From Chrysemys picta bellii (taxonomy: Eukaryota; Chordata; Testudines; Emydidae): DNA of 64,000 bases. The first letter of the stretch is position 1, and each line of letters opens with the position of its first letter. A program made the position numbers and the translations under genes. The stretch spans positions 114,548,421-114,612,420 of the forward strand of contig NC_088792.1 of NCBI RefSeq assembly GCF_011386835.1, written 5' to 3'. Under the pieces are notes generated by a model. It was not told the origin of the DNA, did no database searches, and worked only from the letters and a program-made list of their open reading frames with translations. Below are positions 10,760 to 21,598 of this stretch, piece after piece.

Positions 10760-12620
10760 TTCACCAACCGCCGCTCCTATTTCCTCCCTGTGTGGTCCCA
10801 CATAACATAAGATCGCTGGGTTCTACGCATGGTAGAAAGTGGATACTGACTCCAAGTTGTTTTCTCCCCCCTTCCCACCCTCCCTCCCTGTCCCTCTTCA
10901 GGGACCCCTCTCATGAGCAACTCCTTCTACAGGAGGTGCAGTCGTTCCTGGCTATCGGAGTGATAGAAGAGGTTCCAAGAGAACTGCGGAGCAGGGGGTT
11001 TTACTCCCATTACTTCCTAATCCCGAAGACAAAAGGGGGGCTACAGCCTATTCTGGACCTGCATGGACTCAACAAATTCATGGTAAAATTGAAGTTCCGC
11101 ATGGTTTCCCTGGGGACCATTATTCCTTCCCTGGATCCTGGAGACTGGTATGCCGCCCTCGACATGAAGGACGCGTACTTCCACATAGTGATTTACCCGC
11201 CCCACAGGCGTTTCCTCCACTTCGTGGTCAACCAACAGCACTTCCAATTCACCGTCCTCCCTTTTGGCCTCTCCACGGCCTCTCCACGGCCCCCAAGTGC
11301 ATGGCTGTTGTAGCTGCTTCCCTTCGTCAACAATGGATTCAAGTGTTCCCGTATCTTGACTATTAGCTCATTCGAGGTCACTCCAGAGATCAGGTGCAGT
11401 CTCATGTTCAGACCACCATGACCATGTTCGATCGACTAGGCCTACTGCTCAATGTCGCGAAATCTACTCTGGTACCAACCCAGAGGATAGAATTCATAGG
11501 AGCAGTCTTAGACTCTGGCCTAGCCCGGGCACTTCTGCCGGACGCGTGCTTCCAGTCCATAGCAAACATCGTCCGCGGCCTGCAAACCTTCCTGACCTCA
11601 ACCGTGAAAACATGCCTATGCCTCCTGGGACACATGGCAAGTTGCATGTATGTGACCAGGCATGCCAGACTACGACTACGTCCGCTGCAAGTCTGGCTAT
11701 CAACAGTTTACCGACCAAGTTGGGACAGCTTGCACACGGTAGTTACTATTACGCCAGGAATATCAGCCTCTGCAGACTGGTGACTGGACCCCAAGGTAGT
11801 GTGCGAAGGGGTGCCATTTCATGCCCCACAACCCTCCGTGTCCCTGGTCATGGACGCATCATCCCTGGGATGGGGGGCCCACCTCGGGAATCTCCATACA
11901 CAGGGACTATGGTCGGCAGGAGAGTTATCCCTACACATCAACGTACGGGAACTCAGAGCAGTATGCCTGGCATGTCAAGCATTCTGACAGCGTATTCAAG
12001 GCCGTTGTGTTGCAGTCCTCACAGACAACACAACGGCCATGTTTTATATCAACAAGCAAGGGGGAGCCCGGTCATCCCCCCTCTGTCAGGAGACCACTCG
12101 TCTGTGGGAATTCTGCATAGCCCACTGGATCCATCTGGTGGCGTCGTTTCTCCTGGAGTCAAGAACACCTTAGCGGACCACCTCAGCAGATCATTCCTGG
12201 CTCACGAGTGGTTGATTTGCCCGGATGTCATCCATTCTGTCTTCCGGAGGTGGGGGTTTCCCCTGATAGACCTATTCGCCTCTCGGGACAATCGGAAATG
12301 CCAGGTGTTCTGCTCTCTCCAAGGTTGCTCCCCGGGTTCTCTCTCGGATGCCTTCCTAATACAGTGGAAGCCTCACCTGTGCTATGCCTTTCACCATTCC
12401 TGCTAGTCCACAGGGTCCTGCTCAAATTGCGCAGGGACAAAGCCCGGCTGATTTTGATTGCCCCGGCGTGGCCCAGGCAGCACTGGTATACCACTCTCCT
12501 GGAGCTGTCAGTGGACACTCCGATTCCACTCCCGCTGTGGCCAGACCTGATCACTGAAGACCACAGACGGCTCTGTCATCCCAACCTGCAATCTCTCCAC
12601 CTCACAGCGTGGATGCTGCA
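10760..12620 (+). pseudogene. DIRS reverse transcriptase-RNase H region, frameshifted
   Basis: This would copy the element's RNA into DNA. RT motifs are clear: EEVPRELRSRGFYSHYFLIP, then GGLQPILDLHGLNKF (11038-11082), LDMKDAYFHIVIYP (about 11158-11200) and QFTVLPFGLSTA (about 11245-11282). An 11-bp tandem duplication (GGCCTCTCCAC, 11266-11287) shifts the frame straight after this motif. In the new frame the catalytic YLDD box reads YLDY followed by TAG (11352-11366). RNase H motifs follow: VMDASSLGWGAHL (about 11845-11880), INVRELRAV (about 11938-11965), and DNTTAMFYINKQGG (about 12020-12065) after another frameshift. The tail has LADHLSRS...HEW, WGFPLIDLFASRDN and IAPAWPRQHW, typical of the DIRS RT-RH C-terminus. 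Confidence 0.88.
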
Positions 12621-12639
12621 TGGCTAAATCAATCTGAGC

Positions 12640-13677
12640 TGTGCTGCTCTCACTTGGTTCAGCAGGTACTTTTGGGTAGCAGGAAGCCCTCTACCAGATC
12701 CACATACTTAGCCAAGTGGAAACATTTTTCCTGCTGGTGCACTCAGAATCATAAGACCCCCCCCCCACGGGCGTCAGTTCCTGTCATCTTGGACTACCTC
12801 TTGTCCTTAAAACAGCAGGGCTTGGCGATATCATCCATCAGAGTGCACTGGCAGGTATTTCAGTGTTCCGCCCGGGTGAGAACAGGCATTCTATCTTCTC
12901 CAATCCCATGGTCACTAGATTTCTCAGGGGATTGGAGCGCCTGTTCCCAAAAATTAGACAGCCAGCCCCTACGTGGGATCTTAACCTGGTCCTCTCCAGG
13001 CTCACGGGTGCCCCCTTTGAGCCCATGGCGACCTGCTCGCTCCTGTACCTTTCCTGGAAGACAGCTTTCCTCATAGCTATCACCTCGGCAAGACGAGTAT
13101 CGGAGCTTAGAGCTCTCACATCGGGACCACCGTATACGGTATTTCATAAGGACAAGGTACAGCTATGACCATACCCCACCTTCCTTCCTAAGGTGGTGTC
13201 TGCCTTTCATGTCAACCAAGACATCTTCCTTTCAGTCTTTTATCCGAAGCCGCACGCTTCTCGACGAGAACAACAGCTGCACGCCCTAGATGTTTGCAGG
13301 GCCCTTGCCTTTTACATCGAGCGAACGAAACCTTTTAGAAAGACGACCCAGCTGTTTGTAGCTGTGGCAGGCTGAATAAAGGGCCTCCTGGTCTCCACCC
13401 AGCACATCTCATCCTGGATTACATCACGTATCCGTGCGCGCTATGACTTAGCTAGTGTCCCAGCTACACACCTGACCGCCCGCTCCACTCGGGCTCAAGC
13501 TTCGTCCTCGACCTTCCTGGCTCATGTACCCATACAGGAGATCTGTAGGGCAGGAAGTTGGTCATTGGTACATACCTTCGCTTCCCACTATGCCATAGTG
13601 CAGCAGTCCAGGGATGATGCAGCATTTGGTTCAGCAGTCCTTCGCTCCGTGACATCTCACTCCAACCCCACCGCCTA
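12640..13677 (+). pseudogene. DIRS tyrosine recombinase, inactivated
   Basis: This is the integrating enzyme of DIRS elements. The N-terminal SAM-like part reads SRKPSTRSTYLAKWKHFSCW (about 12677-12735). A frameshift near 12860 separates it from the catalytic part. The first catalytic arginine lies in TSARRVSELRAL (about 13081-13116). The histidine of the expected HxxR box appears replaced by arginine, because the codon at 13481 is CGC in TARSTRAQAS. The box arginine (13490-13492) remains. The nucleophile candidate is the tyrosine of SHYAI (13589-13591). A TGA at about 13373 and a TGA or TAG near 13166 also interrupt the frame. The frame ends with TAG at 13675-13677, just before the ICR. Confidence 0.85.
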
Positions 13678-13689
13678 GGTAAGGCTTGG

Positions 13690-13795
13690 GAGTCACCTAA
13701 TTGGAATAGATATGAGCAAGCACTCGAAGAAGAAACGACAGTTACTCACCTTTGTAACTGTTGTTCTTCGAGATGTGTTGCTCATATCCATTCCA
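13690..13795. repeat. DIRS internal complementary region (ICR)
   Basis: It is made of two parts. The first (13697-13740, CACCTAATTGGAATAGATAT then GAGCAAGCACTCGAAG) is the reverse complement of the left element end, including its AGCAAGCAC variant. The second (13755-13795, GTAACTGTTGTTCTTCGAGA then TGTGTTGCTCATATCC) is the reverse complement of the right element end at 13980-14022, including its AGCAACACA variant. In DIRS replication models this region templates completion of the ends through a circular intermediate. Confidence 0.88.
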
Positions 13796-13819
13796 AACCG
13801 GCCCCCCTTCCCCACTGTC

Positions 13820-14022
13820 GGACTAGCCGGCAAGAAGGAACTGAGGGGGCGCTGGGTCAGCAGGGGCATATATCTGACGCCATAAGCGCGCCACTCCAGG
13901 GGGCGCCTCAGCCGACCCACCGAGTGTTGCTAGGGTAAAAATCTTCTGACGAATGTGCACACAGCGCACGCACACCTAATTGGAATGGATATGAGCAACA
14001 CATCTCGAAGAACAACAGTTAC
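13820..14022 (-). repeat. DIRS right inverted terminal repeat
   Basis: This is the reverse complement of the left ITR, with CCGACCCACCGAGTGTTGCT, then AGGGTAAAAATCTTC and GCACACCTAATTGGAATGG. The extreme right end (13980-14022) folds back on 13755-13795 as a near-perfect 41-bp inverted repeat separated by about 185 bp. Confidence 0.9.
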
Positions 14023-15519
14023 AAAAGTGAGTAACCATCTTTTCTGTTCTGGGAAAGATGAAGTGGTTGTTTCTAAGCAAGCAGCAGGAAGCACCCACTA
14101 TGTACTAGACACTCAAGGAGGACAGTCCCTGCTTTGGGATGGGGCATATAGAAAACTCTATCCAGCCTTCTTCAGCAGTTCTCTCTTTTTCTTTCTGATA
14201 AAGTATATTTATTTTTTGCTATCTGCTATCCTGAACACAACTTAGGGTAATATATAGAATGGACCTGCAAAGCATGGGCTCATGCAGAAGCACAGAAGTT
14301 TTTTTAGAGCATCTTGATTAAATATTTAAAAGTATGATGCACAAACATCACATAAATATACAGTACACTATATCCCAGACCAATCTCAGTAACAAATGTG
14401 ATTAAAGGACCAGTTTACTCTCAAGCCCCATTCCTTCTACATTTCAGACACCTCTCACATTATGTATATTTTTTCTTCTAAAATGGCCTATCAACTCAAG
14501 AACTATACTCCTCTATTTATCAAATGAATGAATAAATGACCTGCTGGATTCTGATCTTATTTACATTGGTTTTATTTGTGTGACTCCACTGGCTGTCCTG
14601 AAGTTACTCCTGATTGATGCTGATATGAGTGAGATTGGAATCAAAGGCAAAATATTCACAGGAGGCTGCTTCCTGCCAACTGGGGTAGTGCATGAGGAGA
14701 AACATTTGAAGAGGAGTGAGAGCTGTGGTTCTGCTCATGCCCTAATCCCCATACACACTGAGCAGCAGAGTTGGCAAGTTCAAGGGTGATAGGTGCACCC
14801 CACAAAAGGATGTGGTAGTTTCCATACACTCCAGGAGATCTGACATTCTGTCCAGTGGCAGTGGGTCTACAACCTTCCTTAACTTTGGGCTGTGTGTGTA
14901 GTTTGCATGACCTAGTCCAGTGTGATTAGAAACAAACAAAATTAATTTCCTCAGAAATTTTCCATTGACATTTGTGCCAGGATGCCAGAAAAATCTAAGT
15001 CATGAAGAAATACAAATGCTTCGGCACTCTGACTACATATTTCCCAATAATACAATGGGAAGAATAGAATATAAATTCCCTGAAGATTGATGTACAGGGT
15101 GACCACACACATATCCATAACAGAAGAAGCATAATAAAAAAAAAGAACATTAGCATGAACTGTTCAGCTGGACTACACAGAATCTATGGCATGTATCACA
15201 AATAAGTCAGTAAAGAAATAAATCCTGAGCTCAGATCTCCCAGCAGGCACATGGCCACTCCTTCCGTCTCAGCATATTTTGCACAGAAGTCAATAACCTA
15301 ATAATTTTCCACTCTGGCCCTGATCTTGTTTCCCCAAGAAGTTTCCTGGAGTTTTCCTGATGTGACCTTGAAGAACAAGAAGTATGTCTTTATATCAGTT
15401 TTGTCATTAGGAACTTCTTGAATACGCTGAAATTAAAGCCTACTGCATTGAAAGAGGCAGTTATAATGCTGGCTGCTTCTCTCTTCCCTGATGTAAAACC
15501 AAGGTGTTTGATTGCAGGG
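14023..15519. other. Non-coding stretch
   Basis: AT-rich sequence with no convincing coding similarity. Open frames such as the one at 13955-14245 merely run out of the DIRS terminus. No repeat ends were identified. Confidence 0.4.
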
Positions 15520-15800
15520 AAGTGTGTAATGCACCACAAAGATCTGTGTGTGGTCCAGTCTTATTTGACATCTTCACTTTCAGTCTAGAAGAAGGGTAAA
15601 CAGCACATCAGTGTGCTTGATAGATGACACTAAGCTGGAGAGTGTTATGAACCCTGGTATGGGCAAAGAACCCATTTAAAGGGCCATAGAGAGAGACTGG
15701 AAATATGAGCAGGAAGCAAAATGGGATTCAACAGGCAAAAACAAAAGCTAAATCTATCTGTGAAAATAAAGAACCAGATTAAGGCAAGGAAGCTTTGTGT
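15520..15800 (+). pseudogene. CR1-like LINE reverse transcriptase fragment
   Basis: Translation around 15527-15590 gives APQRSVCGPVLFDIF, the PQGSVLGPVLF motif of CR1/L2-type RTs. It is followed by DDTKLE in a shifted frame (about 15625-15640) and a decayed RLEIWAGSKMGFN-like stretch (about 15690-15740). It has several stops and frameshifts. It probably belongs to the same insertion as 16815-17215, the two being separated by the minus-strand LTR-like block at 15837-16535. Confidence 0.65.
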
Positions 15801-15836
15801 GCATTGTTGTGCCATGCCTTATGAGAGTATACTCTG

Positions 15837-16535
15837 TGTCACAGGCTCAGGGTAATTGCACCAGTATCCTTCCTTCCATGGTCTCAGATCTCAGGACTCC
15901 AGACATCATCCATCTCTGGGCAGAGACCCTTGTCTCACTGTCTTTTGACCAAGAGTTTTAAAGTTGCACACCTGCCTGCCTTACACTGTGATATCCCCAG
16001 CAAGCCAGTCTGCCTAAAGGTGAGTAACTGTGCTTTGTTCTCTCTGAGGACTATGAGCAAGTATTGCCAGCAGTTGCAAGTGACCACACCGCTCTTTCTA
16101 AGCAAGCACATTTATTTTTAAGGAAAAAGCGTTGCTGAGAAACGTATTAAAAATAGATTTAAACCCGCACGAAACATACCGGAGCCACCCACCAGTCTTA
16201 GAGTGCCCTAGTAGCCCAAAGTCTTTCTAATCTTTCTGCAAGGTCCAGGACCCCTTGGACAGAGGGGTCCTGTCTGTTTGCTGGATCAGATCAGAAGGGT
16301 CTTTTTATTCCAAAAGCCCTTTCCTTGTTTGAGTCTCTGGAAAACGCAGTTTGAACCAGGGGTTGAAACAGTTTAGCTTTAGCAATTCACCTTCATCACC
16401 CCAACTGTTTTTAGTTCCTGGAGAAGCTGTGGTAACCCTACCCTCCTGGAGTAGAACACAATCATACTTAAACCATTCATAAATGTAATACAGTGGTACC
16501 CAAAGATACTGCACTGGGTTGCAATATCTGTCACA
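15837..16535 (-). mobile_element. Probable solo LTR, minus orientation
   Basis: On the minus strand it begins TGTGACAGATATTGCAACCC and ends GCCTGTGACA, the TGTGACA...TGACA form also seen at 45151. A minus-strand polyadenylation-type signal AATAAA is present near 16112-16120 (TTTATTTTT on the plus strand). The flanking 5-mers (CTCTG on the left, GCATT on the right) do not match, so there is no target duplication to confirm the ends. It sits between two CR1 fragments and may have split one older CR1. Confidence 0.55.
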
Positions 16536-16814
16536 GCATTGCAATATCATGTCCCCCTTATTGCCAACCAACTTTGTTGGCTGGTGCAGCAAAGGATTAT
16601 TAGCTTCACCCAATCATTCCTTTTCCTTTTTGGGTAGTTAGTGCTTCTGGGGAGCTAAAAGGGAGCTCAGGAGAGCACAGGGACTTGAGCTGTGGCTGGC
16701 ACAATAGGGGGTGAATAAGAAAAGGCTCCTTATGTTCCCTCAACTTGCACAGCTGCTAACGTGCCAGCCACAATCTGGCTCATAATCCAGAGCACAGCTA
16801 TGCAGTGGGAAGGA

Positions 16815-17215
16815 GAAAGCTGGAAAGCTGTAATACTGGAACAGGCCTAGGAGTGATCATGGTTAACAAATTAGACATGAATTTGCAAATACAATATGGC
16901 AGCAGAAAAAGCTACTGCAAGAGGCATTGCTTCAAAGAGCTGGGAAGTAATAAACCTTCTCACTGTGGCTCAGCTGAGACCACACCACCAATATTGCATT
17001 GAGTTCTGGGGATCTCATTATCAGAAAATTAATTACAAGTTAAAGGGAGTTCAAAGGGTACCAAAAATGATCTCAGGGCTGGACTGATTGATGTGAGGAA
17101 AGATTAAGATTAGGCGAAGCAGTCATGAAGGGTATGAGACATGATAATAGTCTGCAGGTATTTGAAGGGTGTAAAAACAAAGGAGGGAGACCGATTATTT
17201 AGGGCGGTGGAACTA
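16815..17215 (+). pseudogene. CR1-like LINE, C-terminal RT region fragment
   Basis: Translation gives GLGVIMVNKLDMNLQIQYGS (about 16847-16905), the LGV.VD.KL.MS.Q motif of CR1-type ORF2. Next comes AQLRPHHQYCIEFWG (about 16970-17010), equivalent to [12 protein letters not shown]. The downstream segment decays to GLIDVRKD and YLKGVKTKEGDRLFRAVE-like residues across shifts (about 17075-17215). The order agrees with a single CR1 copy running from 15520. Confidence 0.7.
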
Positions 17216-18267
17216 GTTTAACCGGGATAATTATTTACTTATACAGTGCTTAAAGTTTACTCAGATGTTTTATAGAACAAATAAAAATCCCTAGCCCAAT
17301 CTACAATCTAATTGTAGACATTACACAACAAGTGACTCTAACAAGGAGTAAGAGGAGAAAAGGCAACAAGGAAGCTGAGAGTTGTAATAATAAGTAATGG
17401 GATGAAACTAAGAGAGGCCACATTTATACTGAAGAACAGAATTAAGTGGAGTATTTCAAGATTGTGGAGATATCTCCCAAAGTAAGTGACAGACTCCATT
17501 GCTGGACTATTTCAAGATGACTGGACAAAATACAATATGGAGCAGTGTCCAGCATTGGCTAGGAGATGAACAAGATGACCCCCCCGCCTGCAAAAAAAGA
17601 GTTGACAAAGTAATTTCAGACCTGTCACCTGGGGAAAGTGACAAGGACAGCTTGGACAGTGGCAAGGGCTGGAGTGGAAGAAGATGCAGAGTGTTTTTGA
17701 AAAGTCCATCCCCCCTTCAGTGTAAAACACAAAGCTTAAAGTACTGGGCTGGGAATACATTCTTGTTTTCCTGGTGAGATGGCAGACAGACATATGGGCC
17801 TGATTCTCCACTGCCATGCTCTCTGTGGAGTCATGTACACCAGAGTGGGTATAAAACATTTCCATATCAGAATGGAAACATAGACACTTTGAAGTGAAGT
17901 GCCTAAACAGCTTTGAGGATTTAGGCCTTTGTTTGTACTTATATAAGTGACTATACAGGCCACAAGGTACTGGATTGTCAAGGCTTTATTATTTGTACTT
18001 AAGATTTATACTGTGGTAACACCTAAAGGCCACAGATATGATATCATTTTTATTTCAGTGGACTTATGTCTACTTTACGCTGCGGTAGGTTAGGCCTCAG
18101 CCGAATCAGGCCTCAGGGCTAGATTATCCATTTCTTCACTATATATCAAATTCCTTATACTTGCTGTTTAATGACACACCAGTAATGAAGTCAATGACTG
18201 ACATTAATAAACAATGAGATTGCACTAGGTTTATGCGTGACAAATACACCTGAGTGCAAAATGAGTG
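17216..18267. other. Non-coding stretch
   Basis: No gene seen. The phrase GGGCCTGATTCTCCACTGCC (about 17797) resembles TTGGGTCTGATTCTCCAC at about 52493, so an old dispersed repeat is probably present at both places. Confidence 0.35.
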
Positions 18268-18272
18268 ACACC

Positions 18273-19189
18273 TGTTAGGATATAGATATTCAGGTCTGTC
18301 CGTAAAGGCCTATACTTTAAGAATTTAGGTGTATTTTTATCACTTAGCTAGTTATAAAGGTATAAAAGAAAGAATTAAAATTACTTTCTGTATGTGTAAG
18401 GGACAGTCTGAGGCTTTCTTTTTAGTTAAGTAAGGCCTTTGGCTAAGCAGCAGAGGCAGCCATAAACTGGGAAGTAAATGGTCACATTCTTACATTTTAA
18501 ACTAGTCACATGGAAATAAGGTGCTATTGGGCTGTTAGGAATACAATTTTGTCCTAATATTTTTATCGCCTCCAGAGAAAGGAAAAAGCCTAGAAAATGT
18601 AAAAGGAAACTTAGTTTGATAGCATCCTGTCTGGCAAGAACTTACTTATTAATAGCTGGGATGTAAAATTCTTACTTTTGTATTGTTTTGTATGTTTATT
18701 TGCATGGTCTCTGTCTGGTTCTGTGATTGTTTCTGTCTGCTGTATAATTAATTTTGTTGGGTGTAAACCAATTAAGGTGGTGGGATATAATTCATTAAAT
18801 AATCATGTTACAATATGTTAGGATTGGTTAGGTAAATTTTAGTAAAATGATTGGTTAAGGTATAGCTAAGCAGAACTTAAGTTTTACTATATAGTCTGCA
18901 GTCAATCAGGAAGTAAGGGGAGGGAATGGGAACAGGGAATGGGGGTGGGGAAATTGGAATCATGTTTTGCTAAGGGGGTAATGAGAACAGGGAATGGGAA
19001 CAGGGATGGCTCTGTGGTGTCAGAGCTGGGAAGGGGGACACTGAGGAAGGAAACTGGAATCATGCTTGCTGAAAGTTCACCCCAATAAATATCAAATTGT
19101 TTGCATCTTTGGACTTCGGGTATTGTTGCTCTTTGTTCATGCAAGAAGAACCAGGGAAGTAAGAGGGTGAAGAAATAAGCCCCCTAACA
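18273..19189 (+). mobile_element. Solo LTR, 917 bp, exact 5-bp target duplication ACACC
   Basis: The ends are perfect inverted heptamers, TGTTAGG...CCTAACA. The flanks are ACACC at 18268-18272 and ACACC at 19190-19194. A TATA-like ACTATATAG lies near 18887, and a polyadenylation signal AATAAA is at 19084-19089. The 3' part contains several copies of GGGAATGGGAACAGGGA-type sequence (18920-19005). No internal region is attached, so this is an LTR-LTR recombination remnant of an endogenous retrovirus or related element. Confidence 0.9.
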
Positions 19190-19194
19190 ACACC

Positions 19195-20035
19195 CTTCAT
19201 GAACCCGTGCAGGGGAAAAAGTTTTCATGAAACCTTATCTTTGGTATAAGACTTCACTAACGTCCCTTATGAATCATGTTAAACAACAAAAGGCATTTCT
19301 TAAGGACTTTATATAACATCCTCTGACTTCTTTTCTAAACAAATTTACCTAGGAATCTAGGACTTGCCATTCCAGGGCTGACTGATGGTCCCTGCCATTC
19401 AGGATGATGTCTGCAGTGTGGACAAGCTAAAATATATTTACTACTTTTGAATAAGTGACAAGATTAATAGAAAAGATAAAGTTTGCCATCTAGAGGCACA
19501 GTAAGGAAATCCACTTTCTCTTTTTTACAGAGACTGATGCTGAACAATTAAAGTCAGTTAGAGTTAGGAATAGGATTGGGCCCTGTCATAGGTGATACCA
19601 CTAAGATACCCCTTTGGGGTGAAGGTGGACATCTTTACTGCCCCCAGACATCCTTCTGTCAGCAGGTATTGCTGTAGCACTCGTTTGGAATCAGGGGTGC
19701 AGTCCTCCGGCTGTAAGTCTTAGGGACACAGCTCCCCACCCTTCTGGTCATATCCTGAGTCCACAGTGCTGTAGCACGAAATGTGGAGGTGTCCTTTGGG
19801 AGAACCTAGTGGCCCTTCCTTTCCATTAATAAGATTCCTTTAACAATCTAATCAAAATATGCAAATAATGATGTGTGGCCATCCACAACTAGTAATTGGC
19901 TGCAAATACCTTCAAAGCTAAATAAATAAACAAACAAACAAATAAATAGCCTGTTTTACTTTTGTCAGTGGATAACTATTGGAAAAAAAAGTAGGAGTGT
20001 TTTATCACCTTGTTTATGCTGAGTAATCTGGGCAC
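19195..20035. other. Non-coding stretch
   Basis: No gene seen. It contains a short AAATAAATAAACAAACAAAC simple repeat near 19920-19945. Nothing else was recognised. Confidence 0.4.
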
Positions 20036-20036
20036 T

Positions 20037-20155
20037 GGAACAATTTTTATTGTGGGGGTGCTGAGAGCCATTGAATCAAACTGTAAACCTTGTACATAAT
20101 GGAATCCACTTCAAGCCAGGGGATGCGACCCCTAGCACCCCTAGTTCTTCTTCCA
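20037..20155 (+). repeat. Short MITE-like repeat (copy 2), abutting a DIRS terminus
   Basis: The same family as 4930-5062, sharing GTGGGGGTGCTGAGA, CAAACTGTAAA and CCACTTCAAGCCAGGG. Its left end reads CACTGGAACAATTTTTA and its right end GTTCTTCTTCCAG. The DIRS left terminus begins directly after it. Confidence 0.6.
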
Positions 20156-20420
20156 GTGATTGCTCAGGTGTATTCGACTATAGGTGTGCGTGCTCGCCCC
20201 ATGCACTGGTGCTGGAAGTTTTTCCCTTAGCAGTCTTCGTAGTGGGGGAGCATCGCTCTGACCCCTGGAGTGGCGCCGACATATCGCGCCATAAAGGGGG
20301 CTGCGTGTTCCTCCCACCCTCAGTTCCTTCTTGCCACCAGTGAAGGTAGTCGGAACTTTGTGGTCCAGCCTTGGCTGCAGTGTTATAGCTTAGTGGTATC
20401 CAGTTTTCACTGACTTTTTC

Positions 20421-21209
20421 TTGCTCAACTTTTTTTCGCGAGTGCCTGGCTCAGGGCATGCCCCGTGGCCCAGGCTTCAAGTCGTGCGACTCCTGTCGCA
20501 ACTCCATGCCCAGAAGCAATCCACACCCTCAGTGTCTTCTCACATTAGTGAGAAGTGTAAAATTTGCCGTTCCTTCAAGCCGTGGACAAAGAAGGAGCAT
20601 GAGACCCGACTCCGAGCTCTCCTAATGGAGTCGGCATTGGCCCCGGCACCAGTGCGTCGAGCCGACCCCGTGCCAGGCACCTCGTCCTCGGCGCGTAGCA
20701 AAGCGCCTCTGGTGCGCCGTCCTGATTCTGCGCCCGGTACCGTGTCCTCGGTGCGCAGCGAGGCGCCGTCGATGAGCCGGCACTGCTCCCCTGTTAAGAA
20801 GCAAGGGAAGACTCAGCGGCGCCAAGAGAAGGAGAGGGGTGAGGCCAGACCCGAGTTGGGCAGTCCACAATCCCCATCGGGACATAGACCTCCAACTTGT
20901 GCTGAGCGGAGTAGTCCGGTCCTGTCCGCGCGAGCCTCGTCTGAGGTACGCATGCCTTCAACGCCAGAGGCAGCTCAGGCCTCATATCCTAGCGCTTCTG
21001 GTGCCGGGCGCGCCGCCCCGTTCGGGCCCCCGGTCCCATGGGAAGCTGTCATTGGGCACCCATCAGCCCTCCCCGGAGGTGTCGGAGGTCGAGGTACCTT
21101 CCCGGGTCGAGGTGCCGAGCAGAGCCCCGCGACGCACGTCGACTCCGCGTCCCGGCTCTTCAGTGAGCGGATCCCACTCCTCCGGTCTCGGACGCCGTCG
21201 AGGAGGTGA
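20421..21209 (+). pseudogene. DIRS-2 gag, N-terminal part
   Basis: This part includes SEKCKICRSFKPWTK (about 20551-20600), equivalent to DKCHICKAFKPRTR of the complete element and forming the last Cys pair of the putative zinc cluster. A proline/serine/arginine linker follows (GTSSSARSKAPL and similar). Earlier cysteines are in another frame, so an N-terminal frameshift is present. The frame closes at 21207-21209. The next RS-rich segment and WQGQWCQWAPWPQAP (about 21583-21630) lie in frame with 21396-21680, before a shift into the frame of the downstream piece. Confidence 0.7.
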
Positions 21210-21598
21210 CAAGAGGCGGCACCGTTCCTCCTCCAGCCAGTCCAAGAGGAACAGGTCTCGACGCCGTTGGCACCGACGCTCATACTCAAGCACCCGCCGC
21301 CACAGAGGCCATGCTCGGGATGCATCCAGAGAGTCCCCGGCACCTAGGCCAGGCGCCACAGGGAGTCTGGAGACAGCTCCGCGGACATCTGTCTCTTGAC
21401 TTCCTCCAGGTCAAAGTCTCGGGGCAGGAGCTGTCATGATAGAGACCGCTCCAGTCGCTCTTACGGCACCGTGCGCTCCTCCCGGACTTCGGCGTCAGTG
21501 CACAGCCGCCTCTCCCCGGGCCACACCATACCGCAGGAGCAACCAGCCCTGCCGGCGCCCGATGCGTCTCATTTCCAGGCAGTTCCCTGGCAAGGACA

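Larger units (their letters stand above)
7873..14022 (+). mobile_element. Structurally complete DIRS retrotransposon, about 6.15 kb
   Basis: DIRS elements are retrotransposons that integrate with a tyrosine recombinase instead of a DDE integrase. They carry inverted terminal repeats (ITRs) plus an internal complementary region (ICR) that repeats both extreme ends. All of these are visible here: a left ITR (7873-8070), one gag frame (8235-10664), RT and RNase H (10760-12620), tyrosine recombinase (12640-13677), an ICR (13690-13795) and a right ITR (13820-14022). There is no target duplication, as expected for recombinase-mediated insertion. Every coding part carries stops or frameshifts, so the copy is dead even though its architecture is whole. 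Exact outer ends are uncertain by about 10 bp. Confidence 0.92.

Noticed and set aside
11546..12150. N-terminal 200 codons of a 286-codon open frame in the DIRS
   Set aside because: This is a shadow frame. The RT-RH motifs in this interval lie in other frames, and only the last part (about 12150-12406) coincides with the real frame.
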